DNA from: Dethiosulfatarculus sandiegensis
Lineage (GTDB): Bacteria; Desulfobacterota; Desulfarculia; Desulfarculales; Desulfarculaceae
Assembly (NCBI RefSeq): GCF_000931935.2
Contig: NZ_AZAC01000008.1
Span: forward strand, 1-64,000
Direction of reading: 5' to 3'
DNA length: 64,000 bases
Below the pieces are notes generated by a model. That model searched no databases. It was not told the origin of the DNA and saw only the letters and a list, made by a program, of their open reading frames with translations. Both the position numbers and the translations under genes were made by a program. Shown one piece after another: positions 1 to 8,753 of the stretch; position 1 is the stretch's first letter; every line of letters begins with the position of its first letter.

Positions 1-509
1 CACGAAATTCCTGACACTCCTAAAAAGATTGGCCTGATATTATTGAATCTTAACAATTGGCTACGCGGTCACGGGTAAGGCCCCACTGAACGAATATCCC
101 AACCCAGGTCTAAACTTTTTCACCAAAAAGGTCAAAGCTATATCTGGCCCCTCAAGGGAAATTCTCAGGGGGCCAAATTATTCTCCTTGTCTTCAAGGCT
201 CAAAACTGAATGATCTCTTTAGTTTGTTAAAACGAATCAGCCAGCTGTATTTTTTCTCATTCTTTATCCACTACGGCTTAGATTATGTTACATGATTAAA
301 CCTGGTGTGCTTGAGCAGGGGAAAGAGGCTTCTAATTTTAATTGCGGGAGAAGAAAATCAGCAGATATCTTAACCTTGCATCATACGGGAACCATCATGC
401 TTGCCAGCTTTGTTTCTTAATGCTTTAGAGGCGGCGCTGTTGTCAGATGTTTCTGTTATAAAGGCTTCGTGAGTGGAATCATACTCTTGAATTTGTCAAA
501 GAGGGGATT
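1..509. other. Non-coding stretch at window start
   Basis: No reading frame with recognisable protein character is present on either strand. The stretch is AT-rich and irregular, and I see no clear terminator, tRNA or riboswitch. It contains the 5' leader of the metallophosphoesterase gene; a Shine-Dalgarno-like GAGGGG lies at 501-506. Confidence 0.5.
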
Positions 510-2318
510 GTGAAGAAAAATCATAGGTTGGCTTCTTTCGGCACGGTTCTTGTATCCATACTCATCCTGATAACCCTATCCGTAACCAGCCATGCCGGAG
601 AGCAGTTCAAGGGTCCGGTGCGTTTTGCGGTTATCGGTGATCGAACCGGCGGCCATTCACCTGGAGTATACAAGGAGATCATTACCGAGATCGAGCGCCT
701 GCGGCCTGATTTCACCATGACGGTCGGGGATATGATCGAAGGCTATACCGATGATGTTGCGCAAGTCCGTGCGCAGTGGAAGGAATACCTTTCCCTGCTG
801 AAACCCCTGAGCGCTCCCATATACCATACGCCTGGCAACCACGACATCTGGGGTGCTGATAATGAAGCGCCGTACAGGCTGTACGAAAAGAATATTGGTC
901 CGGTCAATTATGCTTTCAGCCACTGCGGAGTCTATATAGTAGTGATGGAAAACGGCCGCTGGGAAGGCAATGGGGAACTGCCGCCTGAAAAAATAAAGTG
1001 GCTTGAAAAGATGCTGCAACAGGGAAAGGATGCACCTTATACCCTGGTCTTTCTTCATAAACCCTTCTGGTTCGAATCCCTGGCCCAAGGCAAGCCCGAC
1101 CCCTTACACATGCTTTTTAAACAATATGGAGTCGATGCCGTATTCACCGGTCATTATCATCTTTATTTTTCGGGTAAATATGACGGCATCCTCTACACCA
1201 GCATGGGTAGTTCCGGCGGCTCAGCCTATTCCAAACTGACTGGTTTCAAATACCATTTCGCCTGGGTGACAATTGATGATAAGGCTATTCACATAGCCCC
1301 GATTAAAAACGAATCAATACTGCCGCACGATGTTATGACCGCCGATGACCTGATAATGGCCAAAAGAATAATATCAGATGCCTGGCGGGCAAAATCCGCC
1401 ATTGAAGTAGGCGACGATCTTACTGTCCAGCCTAGCCCATGCCCGTTCACCATAAAAAATCCCCATGACAGCCTGCCTGTTGATGGGGTATTGAAGTGGA
1501 AAATCCCTGAAGGGTGGAGATTGGAGCCAGCTTCCATCCCCGTTCAACTTAAGCCCGGCGAAGAGAGGACCGTAAACGTCCAGGCAGCTTGCCATGGCCC
1601 CTTGTACCCGGCCCCCCGTTTTTCATTGAAGATGCCTTTTAAGGCCGAACGCACCTATACCCTGAAACGCGGCCTTTGGTTCAAACGGCGGGCCGTATGC
1701 ACTCGTGCCGAATCACCGATTGTCATTGACGGCATTGTTGATGAAAAGGAATTAAGAAAAAAGGGAGAAACCGTTTTTTTCAGTAAAAAGAAGAAAGGTG
1801 TTGTCAAAAAGGATGATGACTTTGTTTTTCATCTCTCTTATGACGACAACTATCTCTATGTTTCGGCCATCTGCCGTGAGCAGGAATCAGAGACCAGATT
1901 GACCGGAAACAGAAAAAGGGACCAGAAAACCATTCTCAGAGATGATCATATAGGCCTGCTCCTGGCGCCTCCAAAACAAAGCGGCAAGGAATACCGGTCA
2001 TATAAGATTATGGTTAACCCTGATGGATCAGTTTTTGACCAGGAGCTGATTGAAACCGGTGTCCATGAGAGTATTCGCCGGACAGACTGGGATGTGGAAG
2101 CTCTGATCGCAACCAGGCAGGAGGAGCGAGCATGGTTTGTTGAGATGCGGATGCCTTTGGCTCAATTCGGCGTAGACCGGATAACACCGAATGAAAGCTG
2201 GGGCATAAATATTCGTCGCAAACAGTCTGATCCCAGGCGGGTGGAAAACTGGATGCTTCCTTTTGCCGGTGGCCGTTACTATATGGGATCTCTTTACATG
2301 GGGCCTCTCCCCAGGTAG
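510..2318 (+). CDS. Exported calcineurin-like metallophosphoesterase with C-terminal sugar-binding-like domain
   Basis: Predicted secreted phosphoesterase (602 residues). It has a Sec signal peptide (about residues 1-29, ending SHA). A calcineurin-type metallophosphatase domain (about 38-270) shows the expected metal motifs: GDRTG, VGDM, GNHD, LHKPF and TGHYH. A linker region (about 300-390) precedes a C-terminal domain (about 395-602) that resembles the carbohydrate-binding CBM9/DOMON-like modules of exported proteins, with phrases such as SPIVIDGIVDEKE and a WGINIRRK strand. The substrate is unknown; the C-terminal module suggests anchoring to a glycan. The start is GTG at 510 behind GAGGGG. 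It stands alone, with no same-strand neighbour. Phosphoesterase family: sure. Domain identity of the C-terminus: inference. Confidence 0.85.
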   Translation: MKKNHRLASFGTVLVSILILITLSVTSHAGEQFKGPVRFAVIGDRTGGHSPGVYKEIITEIERLRPDFTMTVGDMIEGYTDDVAQVRAQWKEYLSLLKPLSAPIYHTPGNHDIWGADNEAPYRLYEKNIGPVNYAFSHCGVYIVVMENGRWEGNGELPPEKIKWLEKMLQQGKDAPYTLVFLHKPFWFESLAQGKPDPLHMLFKQYGVDAVFTGHYHLYFSGKYDGILYTSMGSSGGSAYSKLTGFKYHFAWVTIDDKAIHIAPIKNESILPHDVMTADDLIMAKRIISDAWRAKSAIEVGDDLTVQPSPCPFTIKNPHDSLPVDGVLKWKIPEGWRLEPASIPVQLKPGEERTVNVQAACHGPLYPAPRFSLKMPFKAERTYTLKRGLWFKRRAVCTRAESPIVIDGIVDEKELRKKGETVFFSKKKKGVVKKDDDFVFHLSYDDNYLYVSAICREQESETRLTGNRKRDQKTILRDDHIGLLLAPPKQSGKEYRSYKIMVNPDGSVFDQELIETGVHESIRRTDWDVEALIATRQEERAWFVEMRMPLAQFGVDRITPNESWGINIRRKQSDPRRVENWMLPFAGGRYYMGSLYMGPLPR

Positions 2319-2344
2319 GGAAAAGAAAAATTACCTGAATCAAC

Positions 2345-2455
2345 CTCCGCACCTTACGGAACTCTGACGGGATCTGTTCCCTGCATGACCGAAACCGTTA
2401 GAGTTGCAAGATCTGCTGGATTAACCCGATTTAGCATAAAATAGTAGCACTGACG
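2345..2455 (-). pseudogene. Fragment of a second DUF169 gene
   Basis: The minus strand here closely resembles an internal part of the intact DUF169 gene just upstream of it. The phrase VMQGTDPV is shared exactly, and the frame reads NRVNPADL before it, against PLNPVEL in the intact protein. The codon matching CAA (Gln) of the intact VPQGAD motif is TAA at 2354-2356, and no flanking portions of the gene are recognisable. I read this as the remnant of a tandem duplication that has decayed. Confidence 0.7.
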
Positions 2456-2598
2456 GGTTATACTGTTTTCCTTAACGCTAAAGTCAATGAACTTTTTGTG
2501 ATAAATTAAAAATAAACTTACAAATATTTTCACTATGGATACAAATTATCTTTGCATTTGAGAGCCAAAAATAATTTACCCTTATGGGTGAAATCTTT

Positions 2599-3414
2599 TT
2601 AACGCGCTGCTACTTTTTTCCAGGAGGGAATCGTTAACACCGAATCTATTGCCTCCTGTTCCAAACGTTGAAAAAGCGGTGTGGGCAGGGTGAGAGTCAT
2701 GACATCATTTTTAAAACGTTTTTGCACCGCCTCTCGACCGTCAACCCCCAACATGCCCAATACTGCTCTGGGGGATTCTGATTCGTATTCAGCATAGGCG
2801 AATGCGGTAATGCTGTTGCAATCAGCGCCTTGGGGAACTTTTACTGGATCTGTTCCTTGCATGACCGAGCCTGCCAGGGTTATAAGACCGGAAAGCTCAA
2901 CCGGGTTTAGGGGGAAAATAACAGCGCGGATGTTTTCATCGGAAGAGACCTGGCTTAAGGGCTTGAAAAGTACATACTCATATGGAATCTCAAAATGGGG
3001 TAAGCCATACAAAATCCATTGCCTGGCCAACTGTGCGTTCAGATGCCTGCGTTCACCATATAGATACATATCCCTCCAAGCTGCTGGAGCGGAATCCATT
3101 TTAGCTTGGTAGGCAGCCTGGTTTTTTGCGGATTTCAGGCCTTTGCTGAATAATGCGGCATGACGGTCCAACAGTTCCGCTGATTTATCGAACTCCATCC
3201 CAAAACCCAAAGCCGCGCGTCCGCCCGGACAGACAATGGTCTCACGGCTGCCGCCTGTCACCCTGCCTCGGGTGGAAGCCTCTGCGAATAAATATAAAAT
3301 GCAGCCAAATCTCCCTTTTTTATACTGCACGGCATCAGGGGGAATGGTGTCACTCCAAACAACTGCAACAGGTTCATATTCTGGCTTAAGGTATTTTACA
3401 ATCTTGCTTTCCAT
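2599..3414 (-). CDS. DUF169 family protein
   Basis: This 271-residue protein belongs to the DUF169 (COG2043) family, which has no established function. The middle and C-terminal parts carry phrases typical of the family, for example CPGGRAALGFGMEF and a VIFPLNPVELSGL segment. The longest frame opens at 3459, but the ATG at 3414 (MESKIVKYL) is chosen because CGGAGG sits 5-6 bases before it. No signal peptide or membrane helix is seen, so it is probably cytoplasmic. It lies 109 bases downstream of a TetR gene on the same strand and is probably co-transcribed with it. A decayed second copy follows it. A paralogue lies at 40953-41732. Confidence 0.8.
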   Translation of the reverse strand: MESKIVKYLKPEYEPVAVVWSDTIPPDAVQYKKGRFGCILYLFAEASTRGRVTGGSRETIVCPGGRAALGFGMEFDKSAELLDRHAALFSKGLKSAKNQAAYQAKMDSAPAAWRDMYLYGERRHLNAQLARQWILYGLPHFEIPYEYVLFKPLSQVSSDENIRAVIFPLNPVELSGLITLAGSVMQGTDPVKVPQGADCNSITAFAYAEYESESPRAVLGMLGVDGREAVQKRFKNDVMTLTLPTPLFQRLEQEAIDSVLTIPSWKKVAAR

Positions 3415-3523
3415 CTTAACCTCCGTATTAATTGGGAGCTTGCTTGATAAAAAGCCCATGAAAATATGTGAACCAGGCGATAATGTTTCGTGCCGTTTAT
3501 TGATTAATTAACTTTAGACTTGA

Positions 3524-4141
3524 TTAAATCTTTTTATGAAGATAGAAATGTTGGGTTAAAAATAATTCCATACTTTTTATTTGTTGCTTAATGTCAAATG
3601 AAGATTGTTTAAGCCCAGCAATAAGCAATAGAAAGTAAAAAGACCAAAAAGCGTGGGCCCCCACCTGGGGATTTATTTTTGAATCTATTTCATTATTGTT
3701 TATTGCCTGTTGGATCAGCCCCTCAATCCTTCCCAAAAAAATATACACTTGGGACTCCAACACCTCTCCGTACTGTCCGCCCAGGAAAAGAACCTCCCTT
3801 AAAAGGGCCCGTGAAAAAGCAGGTTTTCGACTATGAAATGCATAAATGGACTCGATTAGCTGGAGCAGTTGGTTTTTCAGGCCGCTAGAGGGCAGGTTAT
3901 TAAAGGAATCATTTATTATCCGGTTCAGGTCACCCTCAAAAGCTGTGATTAAAAGTGAGGCTTTATCTGGGAAATGTTTGGATATGGTGCCCAAACCCAC
4001 GCCCGCCTTTTGGGCCAAAGAGCGCATAGTGGTTTTGGCGTAGCCTTTTTCTACAAAAAGTTGATAAGCAGTATTCAGGATTATTCTGCGGGTATCCTCT
4101 TTTTGCATCTGTCTGTGGGTCTTTTGGGGGGAGCCTGTCAT
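3524..4141 (-). CDS. TetR/AcrR family transcriptional regulator
   Basis: A 205-residue one-component repressor. The N-terminal TetR helix-turn-helix (about residues 14-62) is clear: RRIILNTAYQLFVEKGYAKT followed by a recognition-helix region with GVGLGTISKHFPDKASLL. The C-terminal ligand domain is helical and unspecific, and the effector is unknown. The ATG at 4141 has AAAGGA just upstream. A perfect 16-bp palindrome lies 29 bases before the start, which is the usual position for an autoregulatory TetR operator. The DUF169 gene follows on the same strand, so the regulator probably controls itself and DUF169. Confidence 0.9.
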   Translation of the reverse strand: MTGSPQKTHRQMQKEDTRRIILNTAYQLFVEKGYAKTTMRSLAQKAGVGLGTISKHFPDKASLLITAFEGDLNRIINDSFNNLPSSGLKNQLLQLIESIYAFHSRKPAFSRALLREVLFLGGQYGEVLESQVYIFLGRIEGLIQQAINNNEIDSKINPQVGAHAFWSFYFLLLIAGLKQSSFDIKQQIKSMELFLTQHFYLHKKI

Positions 4142-4169
4142 AGTCCTTTGCTGGTGAATACGTAATTTA

Positions 4170-4185
4170 AGTGAACGCGTTCACT
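4170..4185. promoter_or_regulatory. Perfect palindrome, probable TetR operator
   Basis: The sequence AGTGAACGCGTTCACT is a perfect 16-bp inverted repeat, 29 bases upstream of the tetR start codon. Its length and symmetry match operators bound by TetR dimers. Assignment to this regulator is inference from position. Confidence 0.65.
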
Positions 4186-4305
4186 GTAGGTGCTTAATAG
4201 CGGCTTGTCAATCCGAAAAGCCACTGGACGGTGTTGATTTTTTCGCTGTCAGGTAAAAGCCAACCAGTAAGTATCGTTTGGCCTGATCGACCATCACCCG
4301 CAGTC

Positions 4306-4345
4306 AAAAAAAGCGGCCTCACCCCCCGGTAGGGGATGAGGCCGC
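4306..4345 (-). terminator. Rho-independent terminator of sahH
   Basis: A 9-bp GC-rich stem (GCGGCCTCA with TGAGGCCGC, 4313-4321 and 4337-4345) is followed, in minus-strand direction, by a run of seven U. It lies about 60 bases after the sahH stop. Confidence 0.85.
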
Positions 4346-4402
4346 ATTTCATCTGGTTTTCTACCTGACAAAAGCTCGCCTTTTTCAGCGAAACAACCAG
4401 GC

Positions 4403-5839
4403 TTAGTAGCGGTAGTGATCCGGCTTAAAGGGCCCGTCCACAGGCACCCCTATATAATCAGCCTGCTCCTGGCTCATCTTGGTGAGGTTGGCGCCGAGTT
4501 GGCCCAAGTGCAGCCTGGCCACTTCCTCGTCCAGTTTCTTGGGCAGGGTGTAGACGCCGACCTCGTGCTCATTTTTCCACAGGTCAATCTGAGCCAGGGT
4601 CTGGTTGGTAAAGGAGTTGGACATCACAAAGCTGGGATGGCCGGTGGCGCAACCCAGGTTCACCAGGCGTCCCTCAGCCAGCAGATAGATGCAATGGCCG
4701 TCCGGGAACAGGAATTTGTCCACCTGGGGCTTGATGGTGATTCTTTCCACTCCGGGCCAGGCGATCAGCTTGGATACCTGGATTTCATTGTCAAAGTGCC
4801 CGATGTTGCAGACAATGGCCTGGTCTTTCATGTTGGCCATATGCTCGGCTGTGATCACATTGCAGTTGCCGGTGCAAGTTACATAGATGTCGGCAAAGGG
4901 GAGGGCATCCTCCACAGTGACCACCTTGTAGCCCGCCATAAGGGCCTGCAACGCGCAGATGGGGTCAACTTCGCTGACCCAGACCCTGGCCCTGTGTGAG
5001 GCCAACGCCTCGGCCGAGCCCTTGCCCACATCGCCGAACCCGCAGACCATGGCGTTCTTACCGGCCACCATAACATCTGTGCCCCGCTTGATGCCGTCGA
5101 CCAGGGATTCCCGGCAGCCGTAGATGTTGTCGAATTTACTTTTGGTAACCGAGTCGTTGACATTGATGGCCGGGAAGAGAAGCTGGTTTTTCTCGGCCAT
5201 TTGATACAGGCGATGCACACCGGTTGTGGTCTCTTCACTGACGCCCCGGATATCTTTTACGATTTTGTGCCAGAAGCCGGGCTCCTCGCTCAAGGTCTTT
5301 TTAAGCAACTGGTTAATGACCTGAAGCTCGTGGTTGTCTGTGGGCTCATCCAGGATGGAAGCATCGTCTTCGGCCTGGCAACCGCGATGAACCAACAAGG
5401 TGGCGTCACCGCCATCGTCCACGATCAGGTTGGGGCCTTTGCCGTCGGGCCAGGTAAGGGCCTGCTTGGTGCATGACCAGTATTCTTCCAGGGTTTCGCC
5501 TTTCCAGGCAAAGACCGGCACGCCCGAATCTGCGATAGCCGCAGCGGCATGGTCTTGGGTGGAGAAGATGTTGCAAGAGGCCCAGCGTACATCCGCACCA
5601 AGCGCAACCAGGGTTTGAATCAGAACGGCGGTCTGGATCGTCATATGCAGGCTGCCACTGATCCTGGCGCCGGCGAGCGGTTTGTCGGGGCCGTATTTTT
5701 CCCTGGTGGCCATGAGTCCGGGCATTTCTTTTTCAGCGATCTCTATTTCACGGCGGCCAAATTCGGCCAGGCCAATGTCTTTAACTTTGTATTCCATATT
5801 TGAGTTTTTCTGTTCCTTAAATTGAGTTGCAGTGGACAT
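4403..5839 (-). CDS. ahcY: Adenosylhomocysteinase
   Basis: S-adenosylhomocysteine hydrolase splits SAH into adenosine and homocysteine, removing the product inhibitor of SAM-dependent methyltransferases. The protein is 478 residues, the normal bacterial length. It shows the NAD-binding motif [13 protein letters not shown], the substrate-domain phrase [20 protein letters not shown], and the family's C-terminal tail ending KPDHYRY. The ATG at 5839 is preceded by GGGAGAG at proper spacing. It is monocistronic, with its own terminator. I looked in the 220-base AT-rich leader for an SAH riboswitch and did not see one. Identification is firm. Confidence 0.97.
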   Translation of the reverse strand: MSTATQFKEQKNSNMEYKVKDIGLAEFGRREIEIAEKEMPGLMATREKYGPDKPLAGARISGSLHMTIQTAVLIQTLVALGADVRWASCNIFSTQDHAAAAIADSGVPVFAWKGETLEEYWSCTKQALTWPDGKGPNLIVDDGGDATLLVHRGCQAEDDASILDEPTDNHELQVINQLLKKTLSEEPGFWHKIVKDIRGVSEETTTGVHRLYQMAEKNQLLFPAINVNDSVTKSKFDNIYGCRESLVDGIKRGTDVMVAGKNAMVCGFGDVGKGSAEALASHRARVWVSEVDPICALQALMAGYKVVTVEDALPFADIYVTCTGNCNVITAEHMANMKDQAIVCNIGHFDNEIQVSKLIAWPGVERITIKPQVDKFLFPDGHCIYLLAEGRLVNLGCATGHPSFVMSNSFTNQTLAQIDLWKNEHEVGVYTLPKKLDEEVARLHLGQLGANLTKMSQEQADYIGVPVDGPFKPDHYRY

Positions 5840-6189
5840 TGAACTCTCCCGGTCTTTTCATCTTGTTATTTTTTATATCCTAAAAACTTTTAAGTTGCAC
5901 AGAAAATTTTTTTCATCCGGGTTCAGGCAGGGGAAGGCGTACACAATTTGTAAGAATATCTCGTGACTAACCTGCCTTTGGTATGTTTTGATCCTTTAAA
6001 TCATACCTGTACTAAAGAGTTTAGCCAACGGGGATTCGTTTAATCTTGAAAAAGGGCCTTGAGATGCGGCTTTATCCCTGAAAAATATATAAAATCGATC
6101 TTGAACTGCAATTACTCAATCATAAGGAATGGAGGTGTGAGCACACCGGTGAAAACCTGGCCGATAAGTTATGAAAAAAGCAAAAGGAA
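5840..6189. other. Intergenic region upstream of sahH
   Basis: This stretch of 350 bases is mostly AT-rich on the sahH side. It should hold the sahH promoter, but I see no convincing -35/-10 pair or conserved leader structure. Short frames here lack coding character. Confidence 0.4.
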
Positions 6190-6223
6190 GGACCCACATC
6201 GGCCGAGGCTTCGGTGTGGGTCC
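6190..6223 (-). terminator. Stem-loop after the GAF gene
   Basis: The inverted repeat GGACCCACA/TGTGGGTCC (6190-6198 and 6215-6223) has a loop that can also pair. In minus direction it is followed by TTCCTTTTGC, a weak U-tract. It lies 70 bases after the GAF stop. Confidence 0.6.
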
Positions 6224-6292
6224 CTCCGGCGGCAGGGTCGGCCTTTTTTTGCGCGCGCTGGTCCCGGCCGAACCCCCGTTTTTTCCGCATGC

Positions 6293-6871
6293 CTAGGTTT
6301 GCATTGCGTCCTTGTAGGGCCTGGTGGTTGGCCTCATGGTCTTAAGCACGTCAATAGAGGTCTTGTAGGCATGGGTTGTGCGGATGTTGTCCAGGACAAG
6401 CGCGATCATTTCCGCAATGGCAGCCACAAAAGTGATGTCCTGCATGGAGAATTCCCACGGCTCACCAGTGTATAGCCTGAGCACTCCGAGGACCTTGCCC
6501 CTGAGCATGATGGGGACGCTCAAGATAGAGGCAATACCCTCTTCTTCCGCGGCTTCGGGGTACTGGATCCTGGGGTCGTCTGAGACATCGTAAATGGCAA
6601 CCGGTCCCTCTTCCAAAGATGCGGTAATGGATTTAAGCGCGCTAAGCGGTCCCTTGTGCAGATACTCCTGGCTAAGGCCGTTGGAAGCCGCAACCTCCAG
6701 TTCCCTGGAAGTGCGGTTCAAAAGCAAAATGGCGCATCCCTTGAGTTCCAGGGCAGTGGTCAACTGACTCACCACATGGTGACACACATCCACCATATCC
6801 GAGGCGGAACTGATGATATGGCTGATTGCTCCCAAGGTTTCGTAGTTGATGACGTTCTTGCCTTTTCGCAT
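6293..6871 (-). CDS. GAF domain protein
   Basis: A 192-residue protein made almost entirely of one GAF sensor domain (about residues 12-165). Recognisable parts are the central strand CAILLLNRTSRELEVAA, the SILSVPIMLRGKVLGVLRLY core and the closing helix FVAAIAEMIALVLDN. No output domain (kinase, HTH, cyclase or GGDEF) is attached, so it probably binds a small molecule or partner and acts on another protein. The ATG at 6871 has GGGAGGA five bases upstream. It is apparently monocistronic. The ligand is unknown. Confidence 0.85.
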   Translation of the reverse strand: MRKGKNVINYETLGAISHIISSASDMVDVCHHVVSQLTTALELKGCAILLLNRTSRELEVAASNGLSQEYLHKGPLSALKSITASLEEGPVAIYDVSDDPRIQYPEAAEEEGIASILSVPIMLRGKVLGVLRLYTGEPWEFSMQDITFVAAIAEMIALVLDNIRTTHAYKTSIDVLKTMRPTTRPYKDAMQT

Positions 6872-7397
6872 GGCATCCTCCCTTTTAGAAGGAGTGATTA
6901 GCCTTGTCAGCCGATTGGAGCTCCCGGCCGAGCATGCCTGCCGTTTTTTAAGGCTTTAGGGGAGATTCAGAGAATCCTTCAGAACAGTTTAACTACTTTT
7001 CAAAACTAACCCAACGGAACCAAAAGCTCTGAAAAGCAGGGGGCGGTCCGGTTCGCTTGCGGGTAGTTTCAGCTTAAATAGATATATTTTTAGCCTTAAT
7101 ACTATTATGAGTCATCTCCTTTGGCTTAGTCAATTGTTTGAGCGTCATTTCAGTCTAAATATTTCCACAATAATATATTTTTATTATTGCTTAAAAAGCA
7201 CCTTCAAAATAAGCCAAATGCAGATTGCCCTTTTGTGAAAGGTAGATGCGATTGATCTATTTTATGGGCTTATTCGGGAATTATCTCTCATGCTTTTGTT
7301 TTGGTACAGGTTTTATGCCCTGCCTGGTATATTCAATTTCAGGGAATAAAAGAGATTACAAAAAGATTATCTGCGCCAGAAAACCGGAGTGGGAGAA
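6872..7397. other. Divergent intergenic region
   Basis: These 525 AT-rich bases separate the divergently transcribed GAF and DapA-family genes and should carry both promoters. Short frames here (for example 7246-7446 on the plus strand) show no coding character. I see no defined operator or RNA structure. Confidence 0.4.
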
Positions 7398-8324
7398 ATG
7401 GACAAAAAGGCGGCTAAGTTTGAGGGTGTCTTTCCTATCCTGGTAACCCCTTTTGATGAAAAGGATCAGGTGGATCACGACTCTTTACGAAAAGTGGTTC
7501 AGTTCATGGTTCAGATAGGGGTTCAGGGCGTGACTGTGCTCGGTGTGTTGGGAGAGGCAAACCGCATGGTGGACAGCGACCGCAAGGGGATTATAAAAAC
7601 CGTGGTCGAGGCGGCTCAAGGGAAAATTCCGGTTGTGGCAGGCACCAGCCATACTGGCACGGCCTCCACAGCGGCCCTTTCCGTGATGGCCCAGGAGCAG
7701 GGGGCTTCGGCTGTCATGATCGCTCCGCACAAAGAGCCGGTCTCCAATCAGCAGAAGATTTTCGAGATGTATAAGCATGTCTCAGACTCCATTTCCATTC
7801 CCATTGTGGTGCAGGATCATCCCGCCTCCACTCAGGTGCAGATGCCGGTTGATCTGCTTGTGCGGCTGGTGGAAGAGGTGGAGCAAGTGGGCTGCATAAA
7901 GGAAGAGGCCACACCCACAGGCCAGAAGCTCACCGCGCTTTTTGAAGGCATGCAAAGTCGTTCTGTCCCGGTTCTGGTGGGGCTCGGCGCATTATACGGC
8001 TTTTTTGATCTGCAAAGGGGAGCTGCGGGGTTTAACACCGGGTTCGCCTTCCCTGAAGTGCTGTTGGCCATGGTGCGGGCAGCCGGGCAGGGGAATATGG
8101 ATAAGCTTTTTGAACTTTACACCAGGTTCTTACCGTTGATCGTCTATGAGCAGCAGCCCGGGCTGGCGGTGCGCAAGGAAATCTACCGCCTGCGCGGCCT
8201 TATCGCCCACAACCGGGTGCGTCACCCCGGAGCCACCATAGACCCCAAAACCAGCGAACAGTTGGCCGGACTGCTGCAAAGGATATTACCGGGGAAAGAT
8301 TTGACCAAACCCATTTCTCTGTAA
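7398..8324 (+). CDS. DapA/NanA-family class I aldolase or lyase, substrate unknown
   Basis: A 308-residue TIM-barrel protein of the dihydrodipicolinate synthase/N-acetylneuraminate lyase superfamily. Family landmarks are GVFPILVTPFDEKDQVD at the N-terminus, GVTVLGVLGEANRM (the G-x-x-GE loop) and CIKEEATP, whose Lys should be the Schiff-base residue. In true DapA a Tyr in a YNVP-like motif relays protons; here the matching segment reads VVQDHPAST, with no Tyr. It is therefore unlikely to be lysine-pathway DapA and is better called a 2-keto-acid aldolase/hydrolase of unknown substrate. ATG 7398 is preferred over GTG 7389 because CGGAG lies eight bases upstream of it. No operon partner is present. 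Confidence 0.82.
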   Translation: MDKKAAKFEGVFPILVTPFDEKDQVDHDSLRKVVQFMVQIGVQGVTVLGVLGEANRMVDSDRKGIIKTVVEAAQGKIPVVAGTSHTGTASTAALSVMAQEQGASAVMIAPHKEPVSNQQKIFEMYKHVSDSISIPIVVQDHPASTQVQMPVDLLVRLVEEVEQVGCIKEEATPTGQKLTALFEGMQSRSVPVLVGLGALYGFFDLQRGAAGFNTGFAFPEVLLAMVRAAGQGNMDKLFELYTRFLPLIVYEQQPGLAVRKEIYRLRGLIAHNRVRHPGATIDPKTSEQLAGLLQRILPGKDLTKPISL

Positions 8325-8358
8325 AGAAGACTCAGCCATCGTCCCTTTGTAATTTGTT

Positions 8359-8380
8359 GCCCCCCGGAAGGTCGGGGGGC
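8359..8380 (+). terminator. Possible weak terminator after DapA-family gene
   Basis: The inverted repeat GCCCCCC/GGGGGGC forms a short, very GC-rich hairpin 35 bases after the stop. There is no T-run behind it (CAATAAAATA), so termination efficiency is doubtful. Confidence 0.4.
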
Positions 8381-8753
8381 CAATAAAATACGCCCCCTTA
8401 ACGAACCACAGTAACTTGGCAATTTAAAAATGGGCCCGAGTCTGCCCGCAGGTGGTTCAATAGAACGTAATCCATTATAACTATTTGTAAATATTCATAT
8501 TTTTCAAATTAGCACCCTGTCTGTCCTTGGTTCTTAAAAGACTCTGCGCACAAAAGACCGCTGGCCGCCTTTTTTATGACCTTGTCTTTTAGTATGCTAT
8601 TAGCCTGAAACCTGTTTATTGGAACAACGCCGGGTTAAACCAGTTGCTGTCCGATCGGTTGGGAGTTATGATGCTCCGGCCTTGACGGCATTTGCTATAA
8701 TTTTGGGCATAGGGGTTTTTTGTTCAATCTGCAGCAAAGGGGCGGGTGCGGAA

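Noticed and set aside
5840-6060. SAH riboswitch before sahH
   Set aside because: The leader is AT-rich and does not show the GC-rich paired core expected of that element.
6059-6475. 138-codon plus-strand open frame
   Set aside because: It runs through the terminator hairpin and antisense to the GAF gene, with no coding character.
7246-7446. Short plus-strand frame upstream of the DapA-family gene
   Set aside because: Overlaps the real start of the DapA-family gene and has no family similarity.
8619-8753. Hydrophobic N-terminal extension of the HDOD protein from TTG 8619
   Set aside because: No ribosome-binding site precedes the TTG, the extension is unlike the family, and GTG 8754 has a good site.
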